A stretch of DNA of 64,000 bases from Anaerolineae bacterium (GCA_018432315.1 JAHDLB010000025.1:268424-332423); one strand, 5' to 3'; numbered from the stretch's first letter, positions 23,626 through 33,458 are shown. Program-made: numbers and translations. The notes: a model not told the origin generated them from the letters alone.

Positions 23626-25719
23626 TCACCCGCCCTCCCGTTCCATCAGGTCCAGATCGCTTTGCAGGTCGCGCAGTTCGTCCAGCGGAATGTGGCAGCG
23701 GATGAAGTGCCCGTCGCCATCGTCGCGCCAGGGGGGCGCCTCGTTCTCGCAGATCGCGCCGATCTTGTGCGGGCAGCGCGTGTGAAAACGGCAGCCGGTG
23801 GGCATGTTGCGCGGGCTGGGGATGTCGTCGGTCAGGCGGACCCGCCGTACCCGCCGCGACGGATCGGCCACCGGGATGGCCGACACCAGCGCCTCGGTGT
23901 AGGGATGCAGCGGCGGGCTGAACAGGTCGCGCCCGTAGCCCACCTCGAACAACTGGCCCAGGTACATCACCGCGATGTAGTCGGCCAGGTAGCTCACCAC
24001 CGCCAGGTCGTGCGAGATGAACAGGTATGCGGTGTCGCGATCCTCCTGGAGCTGGGCCAACAGGTTGAGCACGGCGGACTGGACCGACACATCCAGCGAC
24101 GACACCGGCTCGTCACAGATGATCAGCGACGGGTTCGACGCGAAGGCGCGCGCGATGGCGACGCGCTGTTTCTCGCCGCCGCTCAATTCGCCGGGGTAGC
24201 GCAGCGCGTATTCGTCGCGCAGGTTGACGGCGCGCAGCAGGCGGCACACCTCGCGGTCGGCCTCGGCGCGGTTCATCCCCGCCAGCGTGATCAGCGGGCG
24301 CCGGATCGCCTGCCCGACCGTCAGATACGGATTCAGCGAGTTCTGCGGGTTCTGGAAGACCATCTGCAATTCGGCCAGCGCCTGCTTGTCGCGGTCGTGC
24401 ACGTCGCCGCGCAGGTCCATCCCCAGCAGGTCGATCGTCCCGGCGGTGCGGTCTTCCAGCCCGATGATCAGGCGCGAGAGCGTGGTCTTGCCGCTGCCGC
24501 TCTCGCCCACCAGGCCCAGCGTGCGCCCGCGCTGCACGTTGAGATTCACGCCGTCCACCGCGCGGACCGGGGCGGGCTTCACGCCGCGAATCATCTCGGC
24601 CAGGCTGCGCCGGATCGGGAAATGTTTGACCAGGTTCTCGACGCGCAGCAGTTTCTCGCGCTCCAGGTCGGCAGTGTCGATCGCCTCGACGCCCGCCTTT
24701 TCCTTCGCGCTCACGCTCACCTCGCCCGCGTCGATCTCGCGCCAGCGGTGGCAGCGCACCAGCCGGCCCTCGGCGGGTACTTCGAGCGGCGGGCGCGTGT
24801 GGCAGATCGGGATCGCCAGCGGGCAGCGCGGCGCGTAGACGCAGCCCTCCGGCAGATCGGTCAGCGACGGCGGGCGGCCCGGAATCGTCTGCAGGCCGAC
24901 GTCGCGCTTGGTCTGGCCCAGGCGCGGCACGCTGTTCAGCAAGCCGATCGTGTACGGGTGCAGCGGGCGCTCGAACAGCGCCGCCACGCTGGCCTCTTCC
25001 ATGATCTCCCCGGCGTACATCACCACCACGCGCTCGCACAACTGCGCCACCACGCCCAGGTTGTGGGTGACGTAGAGCGCCCCGGCGGCCTCGTCGCGGA
25101 TCAGGTTCTTCACCAGGTCGAGGATCACGGCTTCGGTCGTGACGTCGATGCTGGTGGTCGGCTCGTCCAGCACGAGAAGCTGCGGCGAGGTGATCAGCGC
25201 CATGGCGATCACCACGCGCTGCTGCATCCCGCCGCTCAGCTCGTGCGGGTAGCGCTTGAGGATACCCTCCGGGTCGGGCAGGTTCACGCGGCGGAACTCC
25301 TCGACCACCTGGGCCAGCGCCGCCGACCGGTCGGCGCCCATGTGCCGCCGCACGATCTCGGCCACCTGCTCGCCCACGCGGATCGACGGGTTCAACGCGG
25401 CGGCGGGATTCTGGGGAACCATGCTCATCCGCGCGCCCCAGATGTGCTGCATGGCGCGGCGCGGGCTGGCCGAGATGTCCTCGCCCATGAACGCGATTTT
25501 GCTGTCCGGCTCGGTGCGCCCGTTGGGCGGCAGGAACTGCATGATGCCGGTGGCGACGGTCGATTTGCCGGACCCGGACTCGCCGACCACGCCGACGATC
25601 TGGCCGCGCGCGACCTCGACGCGGAACTCGCGCACGGCGCGAATCCACCGGCGCCCCACCTTGTAACTGACGCTCAGGTTGTCGACACTCAGGACGGTGT
25701 CGCCCATTTCAACGGCCAT
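23626..25719 (-). CDS. Fused double ATP-binding protein of the peptide ABC transporter (DppD-DppF type)
   Basis: 697 residues from ATG 25719 (a GTG at 25725 and an ATG at 25707 are alternatives). First ATPase, residues about 8-310: GESGSGKSTVATGI, LSGGMQQRVVIAMAL, LLVLDEPTTSIDV. Second, about 340-670: GESGSGKTTLSRLIIG, LSGGEKQRVAIARAF, LIICDEPVSSLDV. Each half ends in the oligopeptide-ABC C-terminal domain with cysteines (GCVYAPRCPLAIPIC and GCRFHTRCPHKIGAIC, then a later CH), a site reported to hold an iron-sulfur cluster in DppD/DppF. Most operons encode these halves as two genes; the fusion fixes a heterodimer-like pair. It lies two bases after the permease stop. Confidence 0.93.
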   Translation of the reverse strand: MAVEMGDTVLSVDNLSVSYKVGRRWIRAVREFRVEVARGQIVGVVGESGSGKSTVATGIMQFLPPNGRTEPDSKIAFMGEDISASPRRAMQHIWGARMSMVPQNPAAALNPSIRVGEQVAEIVRRHMGADRSAALAQVVEEFRRVNLPDPEGILKRYPHELSGGMQQRVVIAMALITSPQLLVLDEPTTSIDVTTEAVILDLVKNLIRDEAAGALYVTHNLGVVAQLCERVVVMYAGEIMEEASVAALFERPLHPYTIGLLNSVPRLGQTKRDVGLQTIPGRPPSLTDLPEGCVYAPRCPLAIPICHTRPPLEVPAEGRLVRCHRWREIDAGEVSVSAKEKAGVEAIDTADLEREKLLRVENLVKHFPIRRSLAEMIRGVKPAPVRAVDGVNLNVQRGRTLGLVGESGSGKTTLSRLIIGLEDRTAGTIDLLGMDLRGDVHDRDKQALAELQMVFQNPQNSLNPYLTVGQAIRRPLITLAGMNRAEADREVCRLLRAVNLRDEYALRYPGELSGGEKQRVAIARAFASNPSLIICDEPVSSLDVSVQSAVLNLLAQLQEDRDTAYLFISHDLAVVSYLADYIAVMYLGQLFEVGYGRDLFSPPLHPYTEALVSAIPVADPSRRVRRVRLTDDIPSPRNMPTGCRFHTRCPHKIGAICENEAPPWRDDGDGHFIRCHIPLDELRDLQSDLDLMEREGG

Positions 25720-25721
25720 GA

Positions 25722-26729
25722 TCACCCACTTTTCTGCACGGCGCGCCGGATGCCGTCCGACATGAGATTGACGCCGACGACCAGCAGGGCGATGGCGGCG
25801 GCGGGATATTCGAGCGCCCAGGGCGTCAGATCGAACAGGCCGCCCCGATTCTCGTTGACCATCAGGCCCCAGTCCGGCGAGGGGGGCCGGGCCGCCACGC
25901 CCAGGAAGCCCAACGACGCCACCAGGAAGATCGCGTACGAGAAGCGCAGCGACGCCTCGACCACCAGCGCCGGGATCACCGACGGGAAGATTTCGCGAAA
26001 GATGATGTAAAACCGGGATTCGCCGCGAATCTGCGCCGCCTGCACGAACTCGCGCGTTTTGATCTCCAGGGTGCTGCTGCGAACCACGCGCGCGACGATG
26101 GGCACGTACACCAGCGCGATCACCAGCAGCACGCTGTTGTCGGCCAGCAGCGCCTGAAAGCTGCCCTCTTCAAACTCCAGGTTGCGAAGGATGCCCAGGA
26201 TGACGAGCGCGATCAGCAGGGCCGGCATCGCCAGCAGCGCGTCGATGAACCGGCTCACCACCTCGTCGACCAGCCCGCCCTGGTAGCCGACGAACAGGCC
26301 GATCACCGTCCCGACGATCACCGCGATCAGCGTGCCGAAGCCCGCGATCCGGAAGATGCTCGCCGTGCCGAGGATCACCCGGCTGAAGACGTCGCGCCCC
26401 AGGTAGTCGGTGCCAAACGGGTAGTCACCGAGATCGTAGGTGCCGGGATCGACCAGGTTGGCCGGATCGTCGCGCACGGACCGGAAGACCTGGGCGGGCG
26501 AGATGGTGGGCGCGAGGCGCACGGGCGACGACTGGTTGTTGGCGGAATACGGCGCCAGGCGCGCGCCAAACAGCGCCAGCACCAGGAAGAACAGCACGAT
26601 CACCGTGCCCAGCGCCGACTGCGGGCTGCGCAGCAGCTCGCCCACGAACCGGGCCACTGCCGCCATACTGCGCCGCGCGGGCACGGCCGCGCCCGCCCAG
26701 CGCCGGAGTGGGTCTGCTTGCTCGGACAT
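25722..26729 (-). CDS. Dipeptide/oligopeptide ABC transporter permease (DppC/OppC type)
   Basis: 335 residues from ATG 26729 (MSEQADPL), preferred over upstream in-frame starts because GAGG lies eleven bases before it. N-terminal OppC_N helix near residues 40-65 (LGTVIVLFFLVLALFGARL), then a large extracytoplasmic loop with GTDYLGRDVFSRVILG, the DppC hallmark, and five helices. The coupling loop reads FVQAAQIRGESRFYIIFREI, and the end has ALLVVGVNLMSDGIRRAV. It pairs with the DppB-type permease two genes downstream. A hairpin (26753-26774) separates it from the binding-protein gene. Confidence 0.92.
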   Translation of the reverse strand: MSEQADPLRRWAGAAVPARRSMAAVARFVGELLRSPQSALGTVIVLFFLVLALFGARLAPYSANNQSSPVRLAPTISPAQVFRSVRDDPANLVDPGTYDLGDYPFGTDYLGRDVFSRVILGTASIFRIAGFGTLIAVIVGTVIGLFVGYQGGLVDEVVSRFIDALLAMPALLIALVILGILRNLEFEEGSFQALLADNSVLLVIALVYVPIVARVVRSSTLEIKTREFVQAAQIRGESRFYIIFREIFPSVIPALVVEASLRFSYAIFLVASLGFLGVAARPPSPDWGLMVNENRGGLFDLTPWALEYPAAAIALLVVGVNLMSDGIRRAVQKSG

Positions 26730-26752
26730 GAGATACCCAGCCTCGGAGTAAG

Positions 26753-26774
26753 GCGGGGACACAGTGGTCCCCGC
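26753..26774 (-). other. Intercistronic stem-loop after the binding-protein gene
   Basis: Perfect eight-base-pair GC-rich stem (26753-26760 with 26767-26774), six-base loop, no U-run on the minus strand. It sits 35 bases after the binding-protein stop. Such structures often stabilise the upstream message or let a fraction of transcripts stop, giving excess binding protein. Confidence 0.6.
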
Positions 26775-26808
26775 GCTCTGGTAACTGGTATGAGATTGTG
26801 AAAGCGAC

Positions 26809-28356
26809 CTAGACGGTGGCGGCGTGGAAGTTGGTACGCCCAACGAACGGGTGCACCTCGATCCCGCTCACGTAGTCTGCCAGGACACCGAACGACGCGA
26901 AGAAGTAGGGGATGATGATTGGGCCGCGTTCGATCATGATGCGCTGGATGTCGTGATAGGCACGGGTGCGCTCCTCGTCATCGAGCGTCGAGCCGGCCAG
27001 CGCGATCAACTCGTCGATCTCGTCGTCGCTCCAATGCGCTTCGTTCCATACCGCGTCGGATTTGAGATACAGGTCCAGGAAGACCTGCGGGACCGGGCGC
27101 GGTCCCCAGGGGGTGATCGCCAGATCGACTTCGAGCCAGCCGCTTTCGGCATAGTAGACGGCTTCCTCTTGCGGCTCGATGGTGATCCGGATGCCGGCCT
27201 CTTCCCACTGCGCGGCCAGCGCCTGCGCCAGCGCCACGCGGTCGGCCAGGTTGGGCACGTAGAGCGTCATCTCCAGGCCGTCGGGATACCCGGCCTCGGC
27301 CAGCAGCGCGCGCGCCGCTTCGGGATCGCGCCCCGGCAGCGGGGTGTCTTCGCTGTAGTAGCGGGCGAAGACGGGGCTGAACGGCGAGTCGCGCCCCACC
27401 GCGCCAAACCCGAACTGCGTGCGCTCGAAGATCGCCTGGCGGTCGGTTGCCAGCCGGAACGCCTGCCGCACGCGTTCGTCATCGCCCGGCGCGCGGTCGG
27501 CGCGCAGCCGGACCAGGTCGTGACCGCTGGTCAGGATTTCCATCGCGTTGAACGCATCGTCGCCGGTCAGGCCGAGGAACGTCGCGTTGTCGACGCGCAG
27601 CACGACATCGACCACGCCGCCGCGCAGCGCGTTCACCGCGCCATCGACGCTGTCGAAGTAGATGAATTCCAGCGTTTCGACGCCCGGCGCGCCGCCCCAG
27701 TAATCCGGGTTGGCGGCCAGCAGCGCGCGGTCGGACTCGTATTCCTGGAGCACGAACGGCCCGGTGCCGTTGAACTCGTCGCCGATGTTCTCGGCGCCCG
27801 CCTTGAGGATCACGGCGTGGTTGTCCGTCAGGTTGTAGAGAAAGTCGGGATTGGTCGTTTTGAGCGTGAACACGACGCTGAGACCCTCGCCCGCGGCCAC
27901 GCTCTCGACGTTGGCGTACAGGTCGGCGGTGGGGCCATCGCTGCGCAGGCGGTCGAACGTCCAGATGACGTCATCGACGGTGAGATCGCTGCCATCGTGG
28001 AACTTGACACCTTCGGCCAGTTGGAGGGTGTACGTCAGGCCGTCGTCGCTGACCGTCCAACCGGTCGCCAGGCGCGGCACCAGCTCGGACTGCGTGTCCG
28101 TGTCGATCAGATAGTCGTAGACGGCATTCAGAAACGAGATCTCCGTATCCGCTGACGCATACAACGGATCGAGGGTCGCTGGCGCGCCCCCCCAGGCTAC
28201 GCGCAGCACGCCGGACTGGCGGCGCGCCGCCACGGCGGCCACCTGATCCGCGCCAAGCTCGATGCCCAGAGTCGCGGCGACGACCCCGGCGGTGCCGAAT
28301 TTCAGAAAACTCCGGCGGGACATCCGAGGCGGATTCGAGTTCTCTTGGGTATTCAT
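26809..28356 (-). CDS. Tat-exported family 5 extracellular solute-binding protein
   Basis: 515 residues, full length for SBP family 5 (DppA/OppA/NikA). The N-terminus has SRRSFLKFGTAGVVAATLG, a twin-arginine signal, so the protein is probably exported folded. The mature part has GGAPATLDPLYASADTE, VSDDGLTYTLQLAEGVKFHDG (family signature) and NGTGPFVLQEYE. No lipobox Cys follows the signal, so it is soluble or held by the uncleaved signal. First gene of the peptide-type ABC operon; a GAGGAG site precedes the ATG. The ligand (peptide, opine, sugar or metal chelate) cannot be told from sequence alone. Confidence 0.92.
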   Translation of the reverse strand: MNTQENSNPPRMSRRSFLKFGTAGVVAATLGIELGADQVAAVAARRQSGVLRVAWGGAPATLDPLYASADTEISFLNAVYDYLIDTDTQSELVPRLATGWTVSDDGLTYTLQLAEGVKFHDGSDLTVDDVIWTFDRLRSDGPTADLYANVESVAAGEGLSVVFTLKTTNPDFLYNLTDNHAVILKAGAENIGDEFNGTGPFVLQEYESDRALLAANPDYWGGAPGVETLEFIYFDSVDGAVNALRGGVVDVVLRVDNATFLGLTGDDAFNAMEILTSGHDLVRLRADRAPGDDERVRQAFRLATDRQAIFERTQFGFGAVGRDSPFSPVFARYYSEDTPLPGRDPEAARALLAEAGYPDGLEMTLYVPNLADRVALAQALAAQWEEAGIRITIEPQEEAVYYAESGWLEVDLAITPWGPRPVPQVFLDLYLKSDAVWNEAHWSDDEIDELIALAGSTLDDEERTRAYHDIQRIMIERGPIIIPYFFASFGVLADYVSGIEVHPFVGRTNFHAATV

Positions 28357-28916
28357 AGGATGCTCCTCAATCTAAAAGGCCATCTGGGATAGCACCTCAC
28401 CACGTTGAGCCGGGTGAGCGGGTGAAGAAGCGCGGTGGGCGCTTCACTGGCATCAGCGGGCAGGGGACGCACCGCCGATCACGTTCAACAGCCTTTATAC
28501 GATTCCATACACTAATTATGGCAATAAATGAGCCAGTATTACAAACCGCATGCGGCGGAGGATGAACGCTGCCGCCCGCGCCCCCACTGCCCGCACGAGA
28601 TTAGTTGCGCGATCGCCGCCCGACGAGTATGATTTTTCCGAAGGTTGGTCGGTTTGCTGTTTGCACTTCATGGTAAGATTAGCGAAACTCTAACCACCGC
28701 ACGCGCGAGATCGACCTGGGGGCAATCCATCCACTCGAACAGGCCAGCGGCCCGTCAGCTCCACGTCGCCGAACACCTGCCACACATCCAGTTGAGGGGC
28801 ATTTGCTCGATAGCGTAGCGCGCCGTTGTGTGATGGTTCGAATTCCGCTGCAACTTTTTCTTCCTCATCCGCGTACAGGTTAACGCCATCTCGCATTGCC
28901 CAAGGAGACACACCCC
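28357..28916. other. 560-base divergent intergenic region
   Basis: Between the leftward peptide ABC operon and the rightward ABC/FtsX operon. Bases 28480-28550 and 28620-28690 are AT-rich. TAAGAT at 28674-28679 with TGG directly before it forms an extended -10 box on the plus strand, which would give a leader of about 230 bases for the FtsX operon. A 73-codon minus-strand frame (28690-28911) lacks a ribosome binding site and recognisable features. I see no RNA gene. Confidence 0.45.
28671..28679 (+). promoter_or_regulatory. Candidate extended -10 promoter of the ABC/FtsX/STAS operon
   Basis: TGG followed by TAAGAT; TTTGCT at 28653-28658 is a poor -35 with a 15-base spacer. Extended -10 promoters do not need a strong -35. 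Confidence 0.4.
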
Positions 28917-29669
28917 ATGGCAGAAGCTTTCATCCAGATCAAGGACCTCGTCAAGACGTTCGACACACCTGCCGGGCCGCTCAATGTTTTGCGCGGCATC
29001 AATCTCGAGATTCAGAAAGGCGACTTCATCGCCCTGCTCGGCCCATCGGGCAGCGGCAAGACCACGTTCCTGAATATGCTCACCGCCGTAGACTCCCCGA
29101 CGAGCGGCGAGATCGTGGTCGGCGGCGTGCCGATCACCCAGGTGCCGCAGCGCCACCTGACCAAATGGCGCGCGCGCAACGTGGGCATCGTCTTCCAGTT
29201 CTTCCAACTGCTGCCCACCCTGACCGTTGCCGAGAATGTCATCGCGCCCATGGACTTCGCCAACGTGTGGAAGCCCCGCGAGCGCCGCGAGGTCGCGACC
29301 AAACTGCTCGACCGGTTCGGCATCGCCGACCAGGCGTACAAAACGCCCGACATGCTCTCCGGCGGCCAGCAGCAGCGCGTGGCCCTGGCCCGCGCCCTGG
29401 CGAACAACCCGCCGCTGGTGGTGGGCGACGAGCCGACCGGTAACCTGGACCGCATGAGCGCGAACAACGTCTTCGACCTTTTCCGGAGCCTGGCCGAGCG
29501 CGGCACCACCGTGATCATGGTCACCCACGACCGCGAGCTGGTGAAGAACGTGCCCAAGGTGTTGGAACTGGTCGACGGCACCATCGGCGAAACCACCCTG
29601 GCCGCCGCCGCCGCACGCCGTACGCAGGAACTACGCGCCACTCGCACGCGCCTCGCCACACGAGGATAG
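28917..29669 (+). CDS. LolD/MacB-type ABC transporter ATP-binding protein (first)
   Basis: 250 residues from ATG 28917; AAGGAG lies nine bases upstream. Walker A GPSGSGKTTFLN, signature LSGGQQQRVALARAL, Walker [13 protein letters not shown], then MVTHDRELV: all intact. The GNLD form and the TKWRARNVGIVFQFF stretch place it in the MacB/LolD/FtsE-like family that works with FtsX-type permeases rather than classical importers. A 30-residue Ala/Arg-rich tail follows the domain. It is 18 bases upstream of the FtsX-type permease gene. The same operon has a second, related ATPase, which is unusual. Confidence 0.93.
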   Translation: MAEAFIQIKDLVKTFDTPAGPLNVLRGINLEIQKGDFIALLGPSGSGKTTFLNMLTAVDSPTSGEIVVGGVPITQVPQRHLTKWRARNVGIVFQFFQLLPTLTVAENVIAPMDFANVWKPRERREVATKLLDRFGIADQAYKTPDMLSGGQQQRVALARALANNPPLVVGDEPTGNLDRMSANNVFDLFRSLAERGTTVIMVTHDRELVKNVPKVLELVDGTIGETTLAAAAARRTQELRATRTRLATRG

Positions 29670-29687
29670 CCCTTCGGAGATTTCATC

Positions 29688-32189
29688 ATGCTCAAAACGC
29701 GTGGTCGCAAAATCATTCGCGACGTGTTGTCCCGCAAAGGGCGCACGTTGCTGGTCGCGCTCAGCATCATGATCGGCGTGTTCGGGGCAGTCACCCTGAT
29801 CTCGGTGAACGACCTGATCATCAGCCAGCTCAAAAGCGATATCAATCCCGACGAAATCGCCATGACGCGCGTCTATCTGACCGTGCCTTCGGCGGGCACT
29901 AACGTCCTCACCGAGGAAGGCGAAGATCAACTCCTGGCGCTGGTACGCGAGAGCCGCGGGCAGAGCGTCCCGCCGCCCGGCATCGCCGGCATCGCCGACG
30001 TCGAGGGCAAGGTTCTCCAGCCGGTCTACTGGCAGCTTCCCGGCGACGAACGCTTCCGCGAGGGCGAGCTGTTGGCGTCGTCCGAGCCGTTCGACGCCCT
30101 GAAACTCGAGCCAATGCGGCTGGTCAGCGGCGATTGGCCCCAGCCAGGGCAGAACCAGCTCGCCATCGAACGCCGCATGGCCGATGAATACGATTTGAGC
30201 GTGGGCGACACCCTCGTTTTCCGCGCCACAGGCACGGGCGGCGATGAGATCCAGGAATGGACCATCACCGGGATCGTGTTCCATCCCTATTGGGTGGGGC
30301 AGACCAACGAAAACGCCGACCGCCGGGTTTATACCTGGCTGGAAGATGCCCGGCAGCTCACCCGGTTCTCCGGCTATTCGGAGTTTTTCCTGCGCTACGT
30401 GGACGTCAACACGTCCGAGGCCCAGTCGGATGACCTGATGCGCACCATCGCGCGCGAAACCAACTACATCCCAACGGCTGCCTGGCAGGACGATCCCGAC
30501 GACTACACGCTGATCCGCGAAGTGCAGAATGTGACTAACATCCTGACGCTGCTGGCGATTGTGGCCCTGGTGGTGTCCGGTTTCCTGGTCACCAATGTAA
30601 TCAACACCATCGTCGTCGAGCAAAAAGGGCAGATCGGTGTGCTCAAATCGGTCGGCGCCACCCGCTGGGACACGTTCGTCATATTCGCCGGGATCGCCGC
30701 GATGTACGGCATCCTGGGCACCATTCCGGGCGTGATCCTGGGTGTTATCGCCGGATCGTTCATGGCGGAGCAAGTCGCGCCGTTTGCCTTCACCCTCATC
30801 GAAGGCTTCAACGTGTCGGTGACCGGGATCATCGTCGGCGCCGCGATGGGCATCCTGGTGCCGGTGCTGGCCTCGCTGGTGCCCGTCTTCAACGCCACGC
30901 GCGTCTCCATCCGCGAAGCGATGACCGATCTCGGCATTTCGTCCCGTTGGGGCACCGGCCTGCTGGCGCGCCTGATCAACGCCCTGCCCCTGCCGATCAA
31001 TCTGCGCCAGGCGCTCAGCAACGTCAGCCAGAAGAAAAGCCGGCTGCTGCTGACCGTGATCACGCTCACGCTGGCGGCGGCGGCATTCATGGGCGTGTTC
31101 GCCATGTTCACCGTCATCAATGACGAGATCGACAAGATGTTCGACACGTTCAACTACGACCTGGTGATCGTCCCCACCGAGGCGCAGGACTACGAGCAGG
31201 TGAGCGCGCTGATCGGCGAGGTCGAGGGCATCGGCACGGTGTATCCGGGCGTGGGCTTCAACGTCAGGGTGCTGGACCTGTCCGGCACGTCCCTGTTCAT
31301 CGGCGCGCAAGGCCAGGAAGAGCTGGAAGCCATCGGGTTCGAACCGGCGGACAACATCGTGAGCTTCACCTACGAAGCGGGCTCGGGCCTGGGGGACAAC
31401 CCCGACCGGCGCGGAATCGTGCTCACCAAACCGGCGGCGGACATCGTGGGCAAGACGGTTGGCGACGAGGTGGTAATTGTCGCCGGGGGACGCTCCGCCG
31501 AATATGAGATTCTCGGCATTGCATCGTACCCGATGGATATCGCCGTCATGCGCTGGCAGGAGCTGGCCCGGCTGGCCGGTTTCGTGGACGACAACGGCAC
31601 GCCCGACGATGAGAGCGACGACATCCCGCTGCCAGTGCTTTACCTCGCCTCTGTGAACGAAGGCGATGCGAGCGCTGCCCAGGTGGACGACATCATCACC
31701 GCCGTGTCCGATCGCCTGCTGGACAACGGCATCGCGACCAACGCCACGAACATGGTGGCCCAGCAGGAAGAGATCGGCGAAACCATGCAGGTGTTCAACC
31801 TGATCTTCCAGATCACGTCGGCGGTGATGGCCGCCGTGGGCGCGATCGGGCTGCTGGCGACGCTGTCGATGGCCGTCTACGAGCGCCAGAAGGAGATCGG
31901 CGTCATGCGCTCGATCGGCGCCCGGTCGTCGACGATCATCACGCAGTTCCTGGCCGAGGGCATCCTGATCGGGGTGCTGGCGTGGGTGCTGGCCGTCCCG
32001 CTGAGTTACCTGCTCGCCCTGTCACTGCTCGATGGGATGGGGTTCTCGGACTTCATCGACTTCAGCTATCCATTGTGGGTGCTGGGTCTTGGCCTGGCCG
32101 GTATGATTGTGATAGCCTCTATTGCAAGCCTGTGGCCTTCGTTGTCAGCCGCACGGCGGACCGTCTCGGATATTCTACGCTACCAATAG
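29688..32189 (+). CDS. FtsX/MacB-type ABC transporter permease (large, two FtsX domains)
   Basis: 833 residues. TM1 near residues 20-42 ([19 protein letters not shown]), a large extracytoplasmic domain (about 45-275), three helices (about 280-425), then after a linker a second TM1-like helix (about 455-480), another extracytoplasmic domain (485-690) and three final helices (about 700-830) with [19 protein letters not shown]. Two FtsX cores in tandem are typical of large permeases that act by mechanotransmission on lipoproteins, antibiotics or cell-wall enzymes. The first core has [15 protein letters not shown]. Flanked by two ATPases; a STAS protein follows. Substrate unknown. Confidence 0.92.
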   Translation: MLKTRGRKIIRDVLSRKGRTLLVALSIMIGVFGAVTLISVNDLIISQLKSDINPDEIAMTRVYLTVPSAGTNVLTEEGEDQLLALVRESRGQSVPPPGIAGIADVEGKVLQPVYWQLPGDERFREGELLASSEPFDALKLEPMRLVSGDWPQPGQNQLAIERRMADEYDLSVGDTLVFRATGTGGDEIQEWTITGIVFHPYWVGQTNENADRRVYTWLEDARQLTRFSGYSEFFLRYVDVNTSEAQSDDLMRTIARETNYIPTAAWQDDPDDYTLIREVQNVTNILTLLAIVALVVSGFLVTNVINTIVVEQKGQIGVLKSVGATRWDTFVIFAGIAAMYGILGTIPGVILGVIAGSFMAEQVAPFAFTLIEGFNVSVTGIIVGAAMGILVPVLASLVPVFNATRVSIREAMTDLGISSRWGTGLLARLINALPLPINLRQALSNVSQKKSRLLLTVITLTLAAAAFMGVFAMFTVINDEIDKMFDTFNYDLVIVPTEAQDYEQVSALIGEVEGIGTVYPGVGFNVRVLDLSGTSLFIGAQGQEELEAIGFEPADNIVSFTYEAGSGLGDNPDRRGIVLTKPAADIVGKTVGDEVVIVAGGRSAEYEILGIASYPMDIAVMRWQELARLAGFVDDNGTPDDESDDIPLPVLYLASVNEGDASAAQVDDIITAVSDRLLDNGIATNATNMVAQQEEIGETMQVFNLIFQITSAVMAAVGAIGLLATLSMAVYERQKEIGVMRSIGARSSTIITQFLAEGILIGVLAWVLAVPLSYLLALSLLDGMGFSDFIDFSYPLWVLGLGLAGMIVIASIASLWPSLSAARRTVSDILRYQ

Positions 32190-32211
32190 GCGTATGGGAG
32201 AATACAGAACC

Positions 32212-32946
32212 ATGAACAACGGAAACAATCGATCCCTCATCTCGCTGGAGAAGGTGGAGAAGATCTACAAAACCAAAGCCGGTCCGCTGCGCGTGCTGAA
32301 GGGCGTCGACCTGGAGATCGACGAGGGCGAGTTCGTCGCCATCGTCGGCCCGTCGGGCAGCGGCAAGAGCACGCTGATCAACATGATCACCGGCATCGAC
32401 CGCCCCACCTCGGGCGAGGTCTTCGTGGCCGGGCAGCGCCTGACCAAGCTCAGCGAGAACCAGGTCGCCAAGTGGCGCGGCAAGAACGTCGGCGTGGTGT
32501 TCCAGTTCTTCCAACTGCTGCCCACGCTGACCGTCATCGAGAACGTGATGATGCCGATGCACTACGTCGGCACCTACAGCGGCCAGCGCCGCGAGCGCGC
32601 CATGGAGCTGTTGGAGCTGGTCGACCTGCCCGACGTCGCCAACAAGTATCCCAGCCAGATCTCCGGCGGCCAGCAGCAGCGCGCCGCCATCGCGCGCGCG
32701 CTCGCCAACGACCCGCCGCTGATCGTCGGCGACGAGCCGACCGGTAACCTCGACGCGGTGTCGGCGGGCCTGATGTTCGCCATGTTCGAGGACCTCGTCG
32801 CCCAGGGCAAGACGATCGTCATGGTGACGCACGACCGCGACCTGGCGGGCCAGATTCCGCGCGTCGAAGAAGTGCGCGACGGCCAGTTGATGTCGCCCGA
32901 CGAGATCGACCAGCGGCTGGTCGCGTCGGCGGGCCAAGAGTCGTGA
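32212..32946 (+). CDS. LolD/MacB-type ABC transporter ATP-binding protein (second)
   Basis: 244 residues from ATG 32212 (GGGAG about 11 bases upstream; an ATG at 32194 is an alternative). Walker [13 protein letters not shown], signature [15 protein letters not shown], Walker [13 protein letters not shown], and [11 protein letters not shown] are intact. Highly similar to the first ATPase of the operon, including [16 protein letters not shown] and [11 protein letters not shown], so the two are paralogues that could form a heterodimer on the two-domain permease. The stop lies 25 bases before the STAS gene. No extra domain. Confidence 0.93.
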   Translation: MNNGNNRSLISLEKVEKIYKTKAGPLRVLKGVDLEIDEGEFVAIVGPSGSGKSTLINMITGIDRPTSGEVFVAGQRLTKLSENQVAKWRGKNVGVVFQFFQLLPTLTVIENVMMPMHYVGTYSGQRRERAMELLELVDLPDVANKYPSQISGGQQQRAAIARALANDPPLIVGDEPTGNLDAVSAGLMFAMFEDLVAQGKTIVMVTHDRDLAGQIPRVEEVRDGQLMSPDEIDQRLVASAGQES

Positions 32947-32971
32947 GCGCGGACAAGGAGAGGAACAGGCG

Positions 32972-33304
32972 ATGAACATCACCCGGCACGACACAAACGG
33001 GATCGCGACCTTCGTCCTGGAAGGCCGCGTCGACAGCACCGGCGCCACCGAGCTGGACACGGCGCTGCACGCCGCCGCCACCGAGGGCATTCACAAAATG
33101 GTGCTGGACATGGCCGAGGTCACCTACATGAACAGCGCCGGCCTGCGCACCCTGGCCGACGTCCTCACCCGCAACCGGGCGAACAAGGGCGACCTGCTGC
33201 TGGTGGCGACCAATCCGAAGGTCGAGCGTGTCTTCAAGATCATCGGGTTCGACAAGTTCTTCGACACCTACGACAGCATCGACGCGGCGCTGGCCCAGTT
33301 CTGA
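32972..33304 (+). CDS. STAS-domain protein (anti-sigma-factor antagonist type)
   Basis: 110 residues with a single STAS domain of the SpoIIAA/RsbV/BtrV kind: FVLEGRVDSTGATELD, then VLDMAEVTYMNSAGLRTLA with the conserved Ser that is phosphorylated by a HPK/RsbW-like kinase, and VFKIIGFDKFFDTYDS. AAGGAGAGG precedes the ATG. STAS antagonists free a sigma factor or regulate transporters. It is the last gene of an ABC-transport operon and no anti-sigma kinase or sigma factor lies nearby, so it may report on or regulate the transporter. A strong terminator follows. Confidence 0.93.
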   Translation: MNITRHDTNGIATFVLEGRVDSTGATELDTALHAAATEGIHKMVLDMAEVTYMNSAGLRTLADVLTRNRANKGDLLLVATNPKVERVFKIIGFDKFFDTYDSIDAALAQF

Positions 33305-33342
33305 CCTGGGCGGGCATTTTTCGCCCCATACACGCGTAACCG

Positions 33343-33380
33343 AACAGGCCTGCGGACCCGGTCCGTGGGCCTGTTTTTTT
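33343..33380 (+). terminator. Rho-independent terminator of the ABC/FtsX/STAS operon
   Basis: AACAGGCC (33343-33350) pairs with GGCCTGTT (33368-33375), with an inner GGACC/GGTCC stem between, followed by a run of Ts to 33380. Confidence 0.9.
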
Positions 33381-33420
33381 GCGCCAGAGAGCGGATCGCG
33401 CGGCGTTGGTGACTAATATA

Positions 33421-33458
33421 TTCAAAGAACTTTGAAATTATCCTGCTTTGTGTATAAT
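33421..33458 (+). promoter_or_regulatory. Promoter with candidate palindromic operator
   Basis: TATAAT at 33453-33458. Upstream lies the inverted repeat TTCAAAG-AA-CTTTGAA (33421-33436), seven-base arms around two bases, whose right arm overlaps a TTGAAA -35-like word (33432-33437, 15-base spacer). A dimeric repressor or activator binding here would cover the -35 region. Confidence 0.6.

Noticed and set aside
23029..26010. Plus-strand frame of almost 1000 codons opposite the peptide ABC genes
   Set aside because: The sense strand encodes intact, well-known permease and ATPase motifs. The antisense product is Arg/His/Ala-rich with no fold.
28690..28911. 73-codon minus-strand frame in the divergent intergenic region
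   Set aside because: No ribosome binding site, no motif, and it would overlap the leader of the ABC/FtsX operon.
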